The position numbers and the translations under genes are program-made. From positions 2,728,001 through 2,792,000 of the forward strand of contig NZ_CP029482.1 in assembly GCF_003151075.1 (NCBI RefSeq): a stretch of 64,000 nt of DNA, read 5' to 3'. Each line of letters begins with the position of its first letter. Position 1 is the stretch's first letter. Source of the DNA: Pseudomonas sp. 31-12. GTDB taxonomy: Bacteria; Pseudomonadota; Gammaproteobacteria; Pseudomonadales; Pseudomonadaceae. Of the stretch, positions 34,161 to 42,859 are shown piece after piece. The notes beneath the pieces were generated by a model. That model worked only from the letters and a program-made list of their open reading frames with translations. It searched no databases and was not told the DNA's origin.

Positions 34161-35015
34161 ATGAATATAACAATGCTCGCCAATAACCCTGCTGTGATAG
34201 TGGCCGGGATTTTCCTTGCCTTCATTTTGCTAGAGCTTGCCTGTTCCTCGTTTCGTCAGTCGTCAGGCGGCAAACGTGACGTACTTATTGAAGTCGTCGG
34301 TTCTGGAATACTGCTGGCGGTCACATTCCCTTTAGTCATGTGGCTAAGTGGCAAGATGTTAAATCAGGCTGTACCGGACATGAAGGACGCGTTGGCCGGA
34401 ATTCCGTGGATTGCAGGATTTGTATTGTTCTTACTGCTGGATGACATGACCCAATATTGGTGGCACCGTCTGACTCACCGGGTTCCTGCACTTTATGCAT
34501 TGCATCGTGCGCATCATTCCGCGCCTTACATGAGTGTTCGCATCGTCTATCGCAATAACAGTTTCTACTATCTTCTGATGCCCGGCATCTGGTTGTCTGG
34601 CATGCTGATTTATCTTGGGCTTGCTCCTGTTTATTATGTTTATTTGATTTTGAAAATGACCGTGATCTTCGCTGCACATAGCAGCATCGCGTGGGACGAC
34701 AAACTTTATCGCATCCCCGCGTTACGCCCAATTATTTGGGTTTTGGAGCGAACCTTCTCCACACCGTCCACTCACTCTGCGCATCACGGTTTGACTGCAG
34801 AGGATGGCGTTACGCATTACAAAGGCAATTTCGGCAACCTGTTATTTCTCTGGGACGTACTGTTCGGAACCGCAAAAATTACCCGTCGGCGTCCGCCAGC
34901 CTACGGAATCGAACACTTGTCAGCGATAAGCTGGAAAGAAGAATTGTTCTGGCCAATCGTGCGCTCCCGCCGTACCGCCCCCAAGGTAGACGCTAACCAG
35001 AAGGTGGCGCGATGA
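34161..35015 (+). CDS. Sterol desaturase/fatty acid hydroxylase family membrane enzyme
   Basis: 284 aa di-iron integral membrane protein with about four to five helices. His clusters WWHRLTHR near residue 105, HRAHHSA near 118 and THSAHHG near 206 are the metal ligands of the superfamily. Substrate unknown. Sequence is clearly more A/T-rich than flanking genes. It overlaps the next gene by four bases, so it is co-translated with a flavin reductase that might supply electrons. Confidence 0.82.
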   Translation: MNITMLANNPAVIVAGIFLAFILLELACSSFRQSSGGKRDVLIEVVGSGILLAVTFPLVMWLSGKMLNQAVPDMKDALAGIPWIAGFVLFLLLDDMTQYWWHRLTHRVPALYALHRAHHSAPYMSVRIVYRNNSFYYLLMPGIWLSGMLIYLGLAPVYYVYLILKMTVIFAAHSSIAWDDKLYRIPALRPIIWVLERTFSTPSTHSAHHGLTAEDGVTHYKGNFGNLLFLWDVLFGTAKITRRRPPAYGIEHLSAISWKEELFWPIVRSRRTAPKVDANQKVAR

Positions 35016-35605
35016 GTCGTCATATCGTTTTGCTGTCTGGATCGAACAGATCAAATAGTCAATCAGTCAAGGTCGCCAGGTTTCTGCGCGATCGATTAGA
35101 GAAACTTGAGCTTTGTGACTCAAGTGAATTGATAGACCTGGCTTCTCATCGGTTACCGCTTTGGCCAGAAGAAGACACCGAGAGAGTCTGGAATGCCCAG
35201 CAATCCATCCTCCAAAGAGCAACTGCACTGATCGTGATCAGCCCTGAATGGAATGGCATGGCTTGCCCAGCCCTGAAAAACTTCTTTTTGTACGCAGGGC
35301 TCAATGAACTTGGACATAAGCCTGCGCTCTTGGTGGGCGTTTCAGCAGGGCTTGGCGGGGCATATCCAATTGCTGAGTTACGTGCATCGAGCTACAAAAA
35401 TAGCCGGATCATGTATTTGCCTGAACAACTCATCATTAGAAACGTAGAGTCGATGTTAAACAGCGAAGAGCCTTCAGATGAAAATGATAGTCGCATTCGG
35501 GCACGTGCCGACTGGGCTCTGCAAATACTATGTCGATACGATGCAGCCTTACTCACCCTACGATCTGCAATCGAACACCCGCCAGAGTTCTCTGCCGGAA
35601 TGTAA
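35012..35605 (+). CDS. NADPH-dependent FMN reductase family protein
   Basis: 197 aa flavodoxin-like protein. The FMN phosphate loop SGSNRSNSQSVKVARFL at residues 8-24 and ISPEWNGMACPALKNFF near residues 73-89 are diagnostic. It shares an ATGA overlap with the hydroxylase upstream and the same A/T-rich composition, pointing to one acquired two-gene unit. It might pass electrons to the di-iron enzyme; that is inference. Confidence 0.82.
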   Translation: MSRHIVLLSGSNRSNSQSVKVARFLRDRLEKLELCDSSELIDLASHRLPLWPEEDTERVWNAQQSILQRATALIVISPEWNGMACPALKNFFLYAGLNELGHKPALLVGVSAGLGGAYPIAELRASSYKNSRIMYLPEQLIIRNVESMLNSEEPSDENDSRIRARADWALQILCRYDAALLTLRSAIEHPPEFSAGM

Positions 35606-35620
35606 AGCCCCGGATGCTGA

Positions 35621-35650
35621 AGATCGAAAGATCGCAGCCTTCGGCAGCTC
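35621..35650. repeat. Half REP (CGAAAGATCGCAGCCTTCGGCAGC)
   Basis: A single unpaired REP arm exactly at the junction between the A/T-rich cassette and the LysR remnant that follows. A half element here fits a recombination scar. Confidence 0.6.
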
Positions 35651-35987
35651 ACGTTCCACCGTCGGACGGGAGTGGGCGTCAGCCTGTCTGGCCAGCAATT
35701 TGATGGGCGTTCAGGCGGCCGTTGCCGGTGGTTTGGGAATTACGGCGTTGGGAACGTCGTTTTTGCAGGAAGGGATGCGGATACTGGAACCGTCGGAAAA
35801 GTTACCGGCCTTGCCCTGCACCGAAGTGGCGGTGATTGGCGATGATGTTCGGACTCAGCACTTGGTGCAGCCGTTGATGTCGTTGCTGACGGAGGGGGTT
35901 GATGTCGGGGAGCCGTCTGACTTGAGTCGCGTGTTGCAAGCCATAACCCGGGCAACTCGCCCGGGTTATGGACCGTTTGACGTCTAG
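35649..35987 (+). pseudogene. LysR regulator remnant (C-terminal part)
   Basis: Frame reads VGREWASACLASNLMGVQAA, VAGGLGITALGTSFLQEGMR and LPCTEVAVIGDD, the last third of a LysR effector domain. Helix-turn-helix and most of the domain are absent; the open frame upstream is the end of the FMN reductase gene in another register. Its end overlaps the lactate permease stop and runs through a terminator hairpin. Confidence 0.75.
35941..35971. terminator. Strong hairpin after the lactate permease gene
   Basis: CCATAACCCGGGC-AACTC-GCCCGGGTTATGG, thirteen-base-pair perfect stem, 13 bases past the permease stop on the minus strand. It lies inside the LysR remnant frame. Confidence 0.75.
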
Positions 35988-37747
35988 TGCCCGCCCACCA
36001 CCATGCTGCTGAACGGCGCCACATACGCCTGCAACGTCACCAATCCACCGACCAGAATCGCCAGCACAATCGAGTGGAAGAACACATAACGCAGAATCTC
36101 CCCTTCATGCCCGTACCAGCGAGTCGCCGTGGACGCGACCACGATCGACTGCGCGTCGACCATTTTGCCCATGACCCCGCCGGAACTGTTGGCCGCGGCC
36201 ATCAGCACCGGGCTGATCCCCAGTTGCTCGGCGGTCACTCGTTGCAAGCCGCCGAACAACACGTTGGAAGCCGTATCGGAGCCGGTCAACGCCACGCCGA
36301 GCCAGCCGAGGAGGGTGCCGAACATGGGGTAGAAAATGCCGGTCGCGGCGAAGGCCAGGCCCATGGTCGCGTCGAGGCCCGAGTAACGGGTAAGGAAACC
36401 GAGCGCGAGCATGGCCACGATCGTGATGAGTGAGTAACGCACCACCCACAGCGTTCGCAGGTATTGGCGTGCCAGTTGCGGGATGGAATAGCCCATCAGC
36501 AGGCCGCCGACGATGGCCGCCAGGAGGATGCCGCTGCCGGTGCTGGTCAACCAGGTGAACTTGTAGACCGCTTCCTCGGTTTTAGCCGTGGGCACCACAG
36601 GTGGCACCTTCTCGATCTGCTGGTGAATGGTGGTGAAAGTCACGACCGGGGCGAAGATCGGGTTGGCTTCGCGCATCGGTTTACCTTGTGGATCGAGCTT
36701 GGCCGAGTTGGTGGCCGGATCGATCGCCGGACGGGTATCGAACATGTTTTTGAAGCTTTGGGTGCCCCAGGCGAACACGAAGACCGTGAGGATGATCCAC
36801 GGCATCCACGCGCGCATCACCGCCGGTTTGGCGTCGCTGGCGAAGGCCCCGCTGGCCTCGGGTTTTTGCTGATGCTCCTCGTCGATCTTCGAGTTGTCGA
36901 CGCGCCCGGACAGGGCGGCGGAGGTGTGGATCGTGGCCGGTTTCCAGACCTTGAGGAAACCGGTCAGGCATGCCATGGAGATCAGCGCGGCGATCACGTC
37001 CACCAGCATCGGCCCGTGGTAGTTGGACACCAGGAACTGCGGCACGGCGAAACTGACCCCGGCCACCAGAATGGCCGGCCAGATTTCCAGCATCTTGCGC
37101 CAGCCGGCAAAAGCCCAGATCAACCAGAACGGTACGAGCACCGAGAAGAACGGCAATTGTCGGCCGACCATCATCGACAGCTCCATTTCATCCAGGCCGG
37201 TGACCTTGGCCAGCGTGATGATGGGCGTACCCAGCGCGCCGAACGCCACCGGTGCGGTGTTGGCGATCAACGCCAGGCCGGAGGCGGCCAGCGGCGAGAA
37301 GCCCAGCCCGATCAGAATCGCCCCGGTCACCGCCACTGGCGTGCCGAACCCGGCAGCCCCTTCGAAGAAGGCGCCGAAGCAGAAGGCAATCAGCAGCAGT
37401 TGCAGGCGTCGATCGTCGGTGATACGCGCCAGGGAATCCTGCAGCACTTTGAATGAGCCGTTTTCGGTGGTCAGCCGGTGCAGGAAGATGATGTTGAGCA
37501 CAATCCAGCCAATCGGCAGCAAGCCGTTGGCGGCGCCGTAAAGTGCCGCCGAGCCGGCCATGTTCGCGGGCATGCCGAAGGCGAAGATGGCGATCAATAG
37601 TGCCGAGCCAAGGGCCAGCAGGGCCGCCAGATGCGCCTTGATATGGAAAAACGCCAGGGATGCCAGCATCACCACCACGGGCACTGCCGCCATGAGGGTT
37701 GAGAGCACCGGGTTACCAAAGGGATCGTAGATTTGCTGCCAGACCAT
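35984..37747 (-). CDS. lldP: L-lactate permease (LctP/LldP family)
   Basis: 587 aa inner-membrane lactate/glycolate:proton symporter with about 14 helices. Family motifs: MVWQQIYDPFGNPVLSTLMA at the N-terminus, GAFFEGAAGFGTPVAVTGAI, and SDTASNVLFGGLQ with ANSSGGVMGKM near the C-terminus. ATG 37747 has a GAGGTGG site; a longer frame is not supported. It is alone: the usual lldD/lldE partners and GntR-type lldR are absent here, and the lldD-like gene at 58509 is 20 kb away. Confidence 0.9.
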   Translation of the reverse strand: MVWQQIYDPFGNPVLSTLMAAVPVVVMLASLAFFHIKAHLAALLALGSALLIAIFAFGMPANMAGSAALYGAANGLLPIGWIVLNIIFLHRLTTENGSFKVLQDSLARITDDRRLQLLLIAFCFGAFFEGAAGFGTPVAVTGAILIGLGFSPLAASGLALIANTAPVAFGALGTPIITLAKVTGLDEMELSMMVGRQLPFFSVLVPFWLIWAFAGWRKMLEIWPAILVAGVSFAVPQFLVSNYHGPMLVDVIAALISMACLTGFLKVWKPATIHTSAALSGRVDNSKIDEEHQQKPEASGAFASDAKPAVMRAWMPWIILTVFVFAWGTQSFKNMFDTRPAIDPATNSAKLDPQGKPMREANPIFAPVVTFTTIHQQIEKVPPVVPTAKTEEAVYKFTWLTSTGSGILLAAIVGGLLMGYSIPQLARQYLRTLWVVRYSLITIVAMLALGFLTRYSGLDATMGLAFAATGIFYPMFGTLLGWLGVALTGSDTASNVLFGGLQRVTAEQLGISPVLMAAANSSGGVMGKMVDAQSIVVASTATRWYGHEGEILRYVFFHSIVLAILVGGLVTLQAYVAPFSSMVVGGH

Positions 37748-37955
37748 GTTCCACCTCTGCTTTTTATTGTTGGTAGTGCAGGCCCCGGGCGGGGTTGGTG
37801 GCATGGAGTATAGGTGGCATTACGCCGCTGTCCTGTGAGGTTCATTTCCGATAACGCCGAGCGTCGGCGTCCAGCGTTTATCCCGGCCGAACTTCTACTA
37901 CGCTCAGAAAGAATGACTGCAAACCCTGTCCATTCACCACGAGAGGGAGACAGCG

Positions 37956-38192
37956 ATGACTGAACGCCATGAGGAACACAAGGAAACGCTTTCCAACGGA
38001 TGCAGGATCGAGGTGAAAGCCGAAATATTGAAAGACGGCTCCCTGAAGATGTTCATCGGAGTCTACCGGCCGGACGGCTCGGTCATTGAAGAGGACAATC
38101 GCCCGTCCCCCCATATGCTGGACATGGAGGCGGCGTTGGAATGGGCAATCGAAAAAGCCAAAGACATCGGTAACCAACAACATACGTTGTAA
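37956..38192 (+). CDS. Hypothetical small protein, 78 aa
   Basis: Hydrophilic cytoplasmic protein with a two-strand start (GCRIEVKAEILKDGSLKMFI, then GVYRPDGSVIEED) and a C-terminal helix (MEAALEWAIEKAKDIGNQ). A GAGAGGGAGA ribosome-binding site supports the ATG. Family members are common in Pseudomonas as uncharacterised proteins. Function unknown. A GAGCGGTGAACCACCGCTC hairpin follows it at about 38190-38212. Confidence 0.7.
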   Translation: MTERHEEHKETLSNGCRIEVKAEILKDGSLKMFIGVYRPDGSVIEEDNRPSPHMLDMEAALEWAIEKAKDIGNQQHTL

Positions 38193-38223
38193 GAGCGGTG
38201 AACCACCGCTCTTGCCACCGCCG

Positions 38224-39075
38224 TTATTGCGTACCGAACATGGCGGTCCAATAAATCCCGGCGTCACTCTTTGGATCAACCGCATAGGCCGCGCCCAGTT
38301 CGCGGAACTTCGGGTTCATCAGGTTGGCGCAATGCCCGGCGCTGGCCAGCCAGCCATCGACGACCTTGCGCGGGGTGTCTTGCCCGGCAGCGATGTTCTC
38401 GCCGATCTCCTGAAAGTTGTAACCCGCCAGTTCCGCGCGGTCACCCGGCGTGCGGCCGTCGCGGTCCTTGTGGTCGAAGAAATTGTTATTGGCCATCGAC
38501 CGGGAATGTTCCTGGGCCGCAGTCGCCAGCGTTGCGTTCCAGGCCAGCGGCGTGGTTGCGGCGAACGGTTGACCGCCGCACTGGCGCGGCTGGGTGCGGG
38601 CGGCGTTGAGCATTTCCAGGAGCTTCTGGCCTTCAACCGCGGCGTCGCCCAGGCGTGCGGTCAATAGGGGGCGCGCGAGCACAATGCGCCAGTCGCGTCC
38701 CTCGTGGCTGACACCGACGTCGACGAACTGCGAGTCCAGCACCACTTGGCAGAAACTCTCCTTGATCGCCGTGATGGCGGACTGCGCATCACGCGGCCCG
38801 GACAAGGTGATCGCCTGCACGTTGACCATCGGGTACGACGCCCGGGCCATGGCTTGCTGCAAGTCGACGGGCCCGCTGGCCGATAAAACCAGACGCTGAT
38901 CGCTCGTCAGCGGTGGCAATTCCTGTGACGCCTGACCGGCACACTTTTGCGCCTGGCTGCGGTAAGCGTTGATCGACTCGACCAGTTGCGTTTCTTCGGT
39001 GGCCACGGCAGTGGCGGCGAATACCAACCCCAGCGGCAACACGGCAAAACGCACAGCGGATGACAGGACGCGCAT
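38224..39075 (-). CDS. CAP/SCP domain exported protein
   Basis: 283 aa. Signal peptide to about residue 25 (FAATAVATEE). The N-terminal part is unclassified; the C-terminal 130 residues form a CAP domain with LLEMLNAARTQP, the HSRSMANNNFFDHKDRDG segment, IGENIAAGQ and SAGHCANLMNPKFRELGAAY, retaining His and Glu of the cavity. Secreted CAP proteins act at the envelope; substrate unknown. The open frame to 39975 is due to overlap with the opposite-strand gene; ATG 39075 has a GGGAGAATTCC site. Confidence 0.85.
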   Translation of the reverse strand: MRVLSSAVRFAVLPLGLVFAATAVATEETQLVESINAYRSQAQKCAGQASQELPPLTSDQRLVLSASGPVDLQQAMARASYPMVNVQAITLSGPRDAQSAITAIKESFCQVVLDSQFVDVGVSHEGRDWRIVLARPLLTARLGDAAVEGQKLLEMLNAARTQPRQCGGQPFAATTPLAWNATLATAAQEHSRSMANNNFFDHKDRDGRTPGDRAELAGYNFQEIGENIAAGQDTPRKVVDGWLASAGHCANLMNPKFRELGAAYAVDPKSDAGIYWTAMFGTQ

Positions 39076-39240
39076 GGAATTCTCCCTTGAATTGACTGCG
39101 CCCATGATGCGCGATTCCACCCCATGCCGCGCAATGCCTTTTTGTGCTTTGTTGCCAGCGTTTGACATGATTTGGCTACTACACTGAAGCCAAGTCGCCA
39201 GACGGGCGCTTCCCTCGACGCCACACAGAGTGTCTCCATC

Positions 39241-39861
39241 ATGTCCTTCAAATGGTCCGTTGTGATTCTTGTGGTTACCCTTGTCGCAGGCCAGGTTATT
39301 GCCGACGACCAGCAGCAGAAAAAAGAAGTGGCTGAAGACAAGGCCCAAGTGCTTGAGCACAAGGCCGCTGAGAAGGGCGGCGATCTGCCCGTACCGAAAT
39401 CCGAGGCGATCACTCAGTCCGAAGTCCAGGCCGTCGACCCGGCCGGCAAGTCCCCGCTGGACGATGCGATTACCTGCATGGCACGCTCCATCTATTGGGA
39501 AGCCAAAGGCAAAAACACGGCCGACATGGAAGCGGTCGCCAACGTGGTTATGAACCGCCTCGGCCACGAAGGTTTCCCCGACACGGTGTGCGCGGTGGTC
39601 AAGCAAGGTTCCGAAACCAAGAGCTGCCAGTTTTCGTGGTGGTGCGATGGGAAATCGGACACGGTCCAGGAAGAAACCCAATATGCCCTCGCCAAGGAAA
39701 TCGCGCGCAAGGCGTTGAACAAGCAGCTGCCCGACCGCACCGGCGGCGCGATGTATTTCCATGACCGCACGGTGAAACCGGACTGGGCCAGGTCGTACAC
39801 CAAAACCTTTGAGACCAAGATGTTCCGGTTTTACAAACCGCATGATGGGTCGGCGAAGTAG
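39241..39861 (+). CDS. SleB-like cell wall hydrolase
   Basis: 206 aa with a signal peptide (cleavage near VIADD), a Lys/Glu-rich linker of about 50 residues, and a Hydrolase_2 domain. Catalytic Glu87 in CMARSIYWEAKG, then VANVVMNRLGHEGFPDTVC and SCQFSWWCDGK are the SleB motifs, with two Cys pairs probably oxidised. It would cleave peptidoglycan in the periplasm. ATG 39241 gives the signal peptide; the upstream frame is not coding. Confidence 0.87.
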   Translation: MSFKWSVVILVVTLVAGQVIADDQQQKKEVAEDKAQVLEHKAAEKGGDLPVPKSEAITQSEVQAVDPAGKSPLDDAITCMARSIYWEAKGKNTADMEAVANVVMNRLGHEGFPDTVCAVVKQGSETKSCQFSWWCDGKSDTVQEETQYALAKEIARKALNKQLPDRTGGAMYFHDRTVKPDWARSYTKTFETKMFRFYKPHDGSAK

Positions 39862-39969
39862 GCCGACAGCCATCTGCTTTTTTGATCTACGGCTGATTCC
39901 ATTTTGGAGGGCGTGGGGTTTTACTACGATGGCTTGAAACCCGTCATGCCACGTAATCGGACAGCCGCC

Positions 39970-40902
39970 ATGCACACCATCGGACTCATCGTTTACCCCG
40001 GCTTCCAGGTGCTGGGCCTCGCCATGTGCGCCACCTTCGAGTTGGCCAACATGGCAGCCGACGAGCCGGTGTACAGCATCGCGTTACTTTCCGAGCACGG
40101 CGGCACGGTGAAAACCTCTGCCGGATTCGGCGTGGAAACCAGCGCATTCGACCAGCGGATGTTCGATACGCTGCTGGTGATGGGCGACAACCTGATCCGC
40201 CCGACATCACCGGGCATGGTCGAGTTTTTGCGCAATGCCAGCCTGACCACTCGACGTCTGGGTTCTATCTGCACCGGCGCGATTGCGCTGGCGGAGGCCG
40301 GTTTGCTGGATGGTCGGCGGGCGACGACTCACTGGTGTCATGCGCCGGCCTTGCAGCGGGCGTATCCGAAAGTGAAGGTCGAAGAAGACCGCATCTTCAT
40401 CAACGACGGCCACATCTGGACTGCTGCGGGCATGAGCGCTTGCGTCGACCTGGCTTTGGCCCTGGTGGAAAAGGATTTGGGCGCGGACGTCGCCCGTCGG
40501 GTGGCCCGGCAACTGGTGGTGTATCACCGACGGTCGGGAGGGCAGTCGCAGTTTTCCGTGATGCTCGAACTGGAGCCCAAGACCGACCGCATCCAGGCCG
40601 CGCTGACCTACGCCAAACACAACCTCAAATCAGCGTTGTCGGTCGAAGAACTGGCCAACGCCGCCCATCTCAGCCCACGGCAGTTCAGTCGGGTGTTCCA
40701 GGCTGAAACTGGCCAATCCCCGGCCAAAGCCATCGAAAACCTGCGGGTGGAAGCGGCCCGGCTGATGATGGAAACCGGCCGGCACTCGATTGATGTGGTG
40801 GCCACCGACACCGGTTTTGGCGATCGCGAGCGCATGCGTCGGGCGTTTATCCGTGCGTTCGGGCAGCCGCCGCAGGCGATCCAGCGCGCCCATCGTGCGT
40901 GA
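39970..40902 (+). CDS. GlxA/GATase1-like AraC family regulator
   Basis: 310 aa. N-terminal DJ-1/PfpI domain (residues 1-170; CTGAIALAEAGLLDGRRATTHW motif with Cys at the nucleophile elbow) and C-terminal AraC domain (LSVEELANAAHLSPRQFSRV, then VATDTGFGDRERMRRAFIRA). ATG 39970 gives MHTIGLIVYPGFQVLG, the family start. It precedes the nitrilase gene on the same strand by 103 bases and may control it. Confidence 0.87.
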   Translation: MHTIGLIVYPGFQVLGLAMCATFELANMAADEPVYSIALLSEHGGTVKTSAGFGVETSAFDQRMFDTLLVMGDNLIRPTSPGMVEFLRNASLTTRRLGSICTGAIALAEAGLLDGRRATTHWCHAPALQRAYPKVKVEEDRIFINDGHIWTAAGMSACVDLALALVEKDLGADVARRVARQLVVYHRRSGGQSQFSVMLELEPKTDRIQAALTYAKHNLKSALSVEELANAAHLSPRQFSRVFQAETGQSPAKAIENLRVEAARLMMETGRHSIDVVATDTGFGDRERMRRAFIRAFGQPPQAIQRAHRA

Positions 40903-40967
40903 CGTTAGTTGTGTCCTAAAAGGTGGTGTATTCGGCATTTGAGACAAAATATGATTGCCGTAATCTA

Positions 40968-40999
40968 GATCTCATCGAAGTCCAACCCTCAATGAGATC
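40968..40999 (+). promoter_or_regulatory. Inverted repeat over the nitrilase translation start
   Basis: GATCTCAT (40968-40975) and ATGAGATC (40992-40999) are perfect inverted arms 16 bases apart, ending six bases before the nitrilase ATG. The right arm contains the only GAG that could serve as ribosome-binding site. It could be an operator or an RNA hairpin that masks translation. Confidence 0.45.
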
Positions 41000-41005
41000 A
41001 CCGCC

Positions 41006-41980
41006 ATGACCCTCGTCAAAGCCGCCGCCGTACAAATCAGCCCGGTGCTCTACAGCCGCGAAGGCACCGTCAATAAAGTCGTACAGAAGATTCTGGAGCT
41101 CGGCGACCAAGGCGTTCAGTTCGCCGTGTTCCCGGAAACCATCGTGCCGTACTACCCGTACTTTTCCTTCGTGCAGTCGCCGTTCGAAATGGGCGCCGAG
41201 CACCTCAAACTGCTGGATCAGGCCGTCACGGTGCCTTCGGACGCCACCGATACCATCGGCGCCGCGGCCAAACAAGCCGGCATGGTCGTGTCGATCGGCG
41301 TCAATGAACGTGACGGCGGCACGCTGTACAACGCGCAGTTGCTGTTCGACGCCGATGGCACGCTGATCCAGCATCGCCGCAAAATCTCCCCGACTTACCA
41401 CGAACGGATGATCTGGGGCATGGGCGATGGCTCTGGCCTGCGCGCCACCGACAGTTCGGTCGGGCGCATCGGTCAACTGGCGTGCTGGGAGCATTACAAC
41501 CCGCTGGCCCGTTACGCCTTGATGGCCGACGGCGAACAGATTCACGCCTCGATGTACCCGGGGTCGTTTGCGGGACCTCTGTTCACGTCGCAAATGGAAG
41601 TCAACATCCGTCAGCATGCCCTCGAATCGGCATGCTTCGTGGTCAACTCCACGGCGTGGCTCAACCCTGAGCAGCAGGCACAAATCATGGCCGACACCGG
41701 CTGCCCGATCGGCCCGATTTCCGGTGGTTGCTTCACGGCGATCATCAGCCCGGATGGCGTGGTACTGGGTTCCCTGCAGGAAGGCGAGGGCGAGGTGATC
41801 GTCGACCTCGACATGAGCCTGATCGACAAGCGCAAACGCATGATGGATTCCCGAGGCCACTACAGCCGCCCGGAATTACTCAGCCTGCTGATCGACCGTA
41901 CGCCGGCAGCCCATGTGCATGAGCGTGGTGCTCATCCGCAGGTGGCGGTGATTGATTCTGTGGAAGAGATCAGCCGCTGA
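41006..41980 (+). CDS. Nitrilase (aliphatic, Nit6803-like)
   Basis: 324 aa carbon-nitrogen hydrolase converting nitriles to acids and ammonia. The catalytic triad is complete: Glu44 in [12 protein letters not shown], Lys126 in [12 protein letters not shown] and Cys160 in [15 protein letters not shown], the last being a nitrilase rather than amidase signature. Relatives occur in the Nit1C cyanide-assimilation cluster, but none of its partner genes are here. The AraC-type gene upstream is a probable regulator. Confidence 0.9.
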   Translation: MTLVKAAAVQISPVLYSREGTVNKVVQKILELGDQGVQFAVFPETIVPYYPYFSFVQSPFEMGAEHLKLLDQAVTVPSDATDTIGAAAKQAGMVVSIGVNERDGGTLYNAQLLFDADGTLIQHRRKISPTYHERMIWGMGDGSGLRATDSSVGRIGQLACWEHYNPLARYALMADGEQIHASMYPGSFAGPLFTSQMEVNIRQHALESACFVVNSTAWLNPEQQAQIMADTGCPIGPISGGCFTAIISPDGVVLGSLQEGEGEVIVDLDMSLIDKRKRMMDSRGHYSRPELLSLLIDRTPAAHVHERGAHPQVAVIDSVEEISR

Positions 41981-42001
41981 TTGGCTTGAGACCGCGCCGC
42001 C

Positions 42002-42090
42002 CCCTTCGCGGGCAAGCCTCGCTCCTACAGGTCATACGCCACATCAAAATGGGCGCATGACCTGTAGGAGCGAGGCTTGCCCGCGAAGAG
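42002..42090. repeat. REPIN, CTGTAGGAGCGAGGCTTGCC family
   Basis: CTTCGCGGGCAAGCCTCGCTCCTACAGGTCAT arms are nearly perfect inverted copies around about 25 bases, between the convergent nitrilase and hydrolase genes. Confidence 0.85.
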
Positions 42091-42125
42091 GCCATCACAG
42101 GCGCAACAAAAAAAGGGACTTGTCT

Positions 42126-42824
42126 TTACAGTTCCTGCCCCAAAAAGATCAACGTATTGCCATGGGCCTCAGCCGCGGCACGCTGGTTGTAACTGTCGCG
42201 GTGCGAGCAGTTGAAACCATGCTCGGCCTCCGGATACACGACAATTTCCACGTTGTCGTTATTCTCGAAACGCTCGGCGATTTTCTCCACGGCTTCCAGG
42301 GAAATGTGGCTGTCCTGCTCACCGAAGTGCATCAGCAACGGCACCTCGATTTCATCGGCGCGGTCCAGATAATTCTGGATGCCGCCGCCGTAGTAGGCGA
42401 TGGCCACATCCACCAGGCCATTGGTGGCGGTCAAGTAGGACAGCAAGCCGCCAAAGCAGTAACCGATGGACGCGATCCCGCCTTCCAGGCCAGGTTGCGC
42501 ATCCAGCGCGTCGATGGCCAGTTTGATGTCGGCCTGTGCCTTGTCGATGTCGGTGGCGTTCATCAGTTCGACGGCGCGTTTCCAGCCGGCTTCGTCGTAA
42601 GTCAGCTCGATACGGTGGCCGTTGCGCCAGAACAGGTCCGGCGCGATCACCAGGTAACCATCGGCGGCGTATTGCTCCGCGACCGATCGGATGTGTTCAT
42701 TCACGCCGAAGATCTCCTGGATCAACACGATCCCCGGGCCTTTGCGGGTATGCGGAATCGCCAGGTAAGCGCCGAAGGTGCCTTCGTCGCTGTCGATCTC
42801 GATCCATTGGGTGGTCACGCTCAT
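42126..42824 (-). CDS. Dienelactone hydrolase family protein
   Basis: 232 aa cytoplasmic alpha/beta hydrolase. Catalytic Cys in IGYCFGGLLSYL near residue 124 and His in EAEHGFNCSHRDSYN near residue 204, plus the IVLIQEIFGVNEHIRSVAE segment near the N-terminus, match DLH/carboxymethylenebutenolidase. It is the last gene of the four-gene minus-strand operon starting at 44311, so its role may be detoxification of a reactive lactone or thioester rather than ring cleavage. No aromatic pathway gene is near. Confidence 0.85.
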   Translation of the reverse strand: MSVTTQWIEIDSDEGTFGAYLAIPHTRKGPGIVLIQEIFGVNEHIRSVAEQYAADGYLVIAPDLFWRNGHRIELTYDEAGWKRAVELMNATDIDKAQADIKLAIDALDAQPGLEGGIASIGYCFGGLLSYLTATNGLVDVAIAYYGGGIQNYLDRADEIEVPLLMHFGEQDSHISLEAVEKIAERFENNDNVEIVVYPEAEHGFNCSHRDSYNQRAAAEAHGNTLIFLGQEL

Positions 42825-42859
42825 GGTGGCTCCTGTCTACGCAAGTGAGAGGGGAAAGC

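Noticed and set aside
38224..39975. 583-codon version of the CAP protein
   Set aside because: The upstream half is the antisense of the SleB-like gene; ATG 39075 starts a proper signal peptide.
41006..41980. Nit1C cyanide-assimilation cluster
   Set aside because: The nitrilase is similar in class, but the radical SAM, AIR-synthase-like, GNAT and FMO partners of Nit1C are not next to it.
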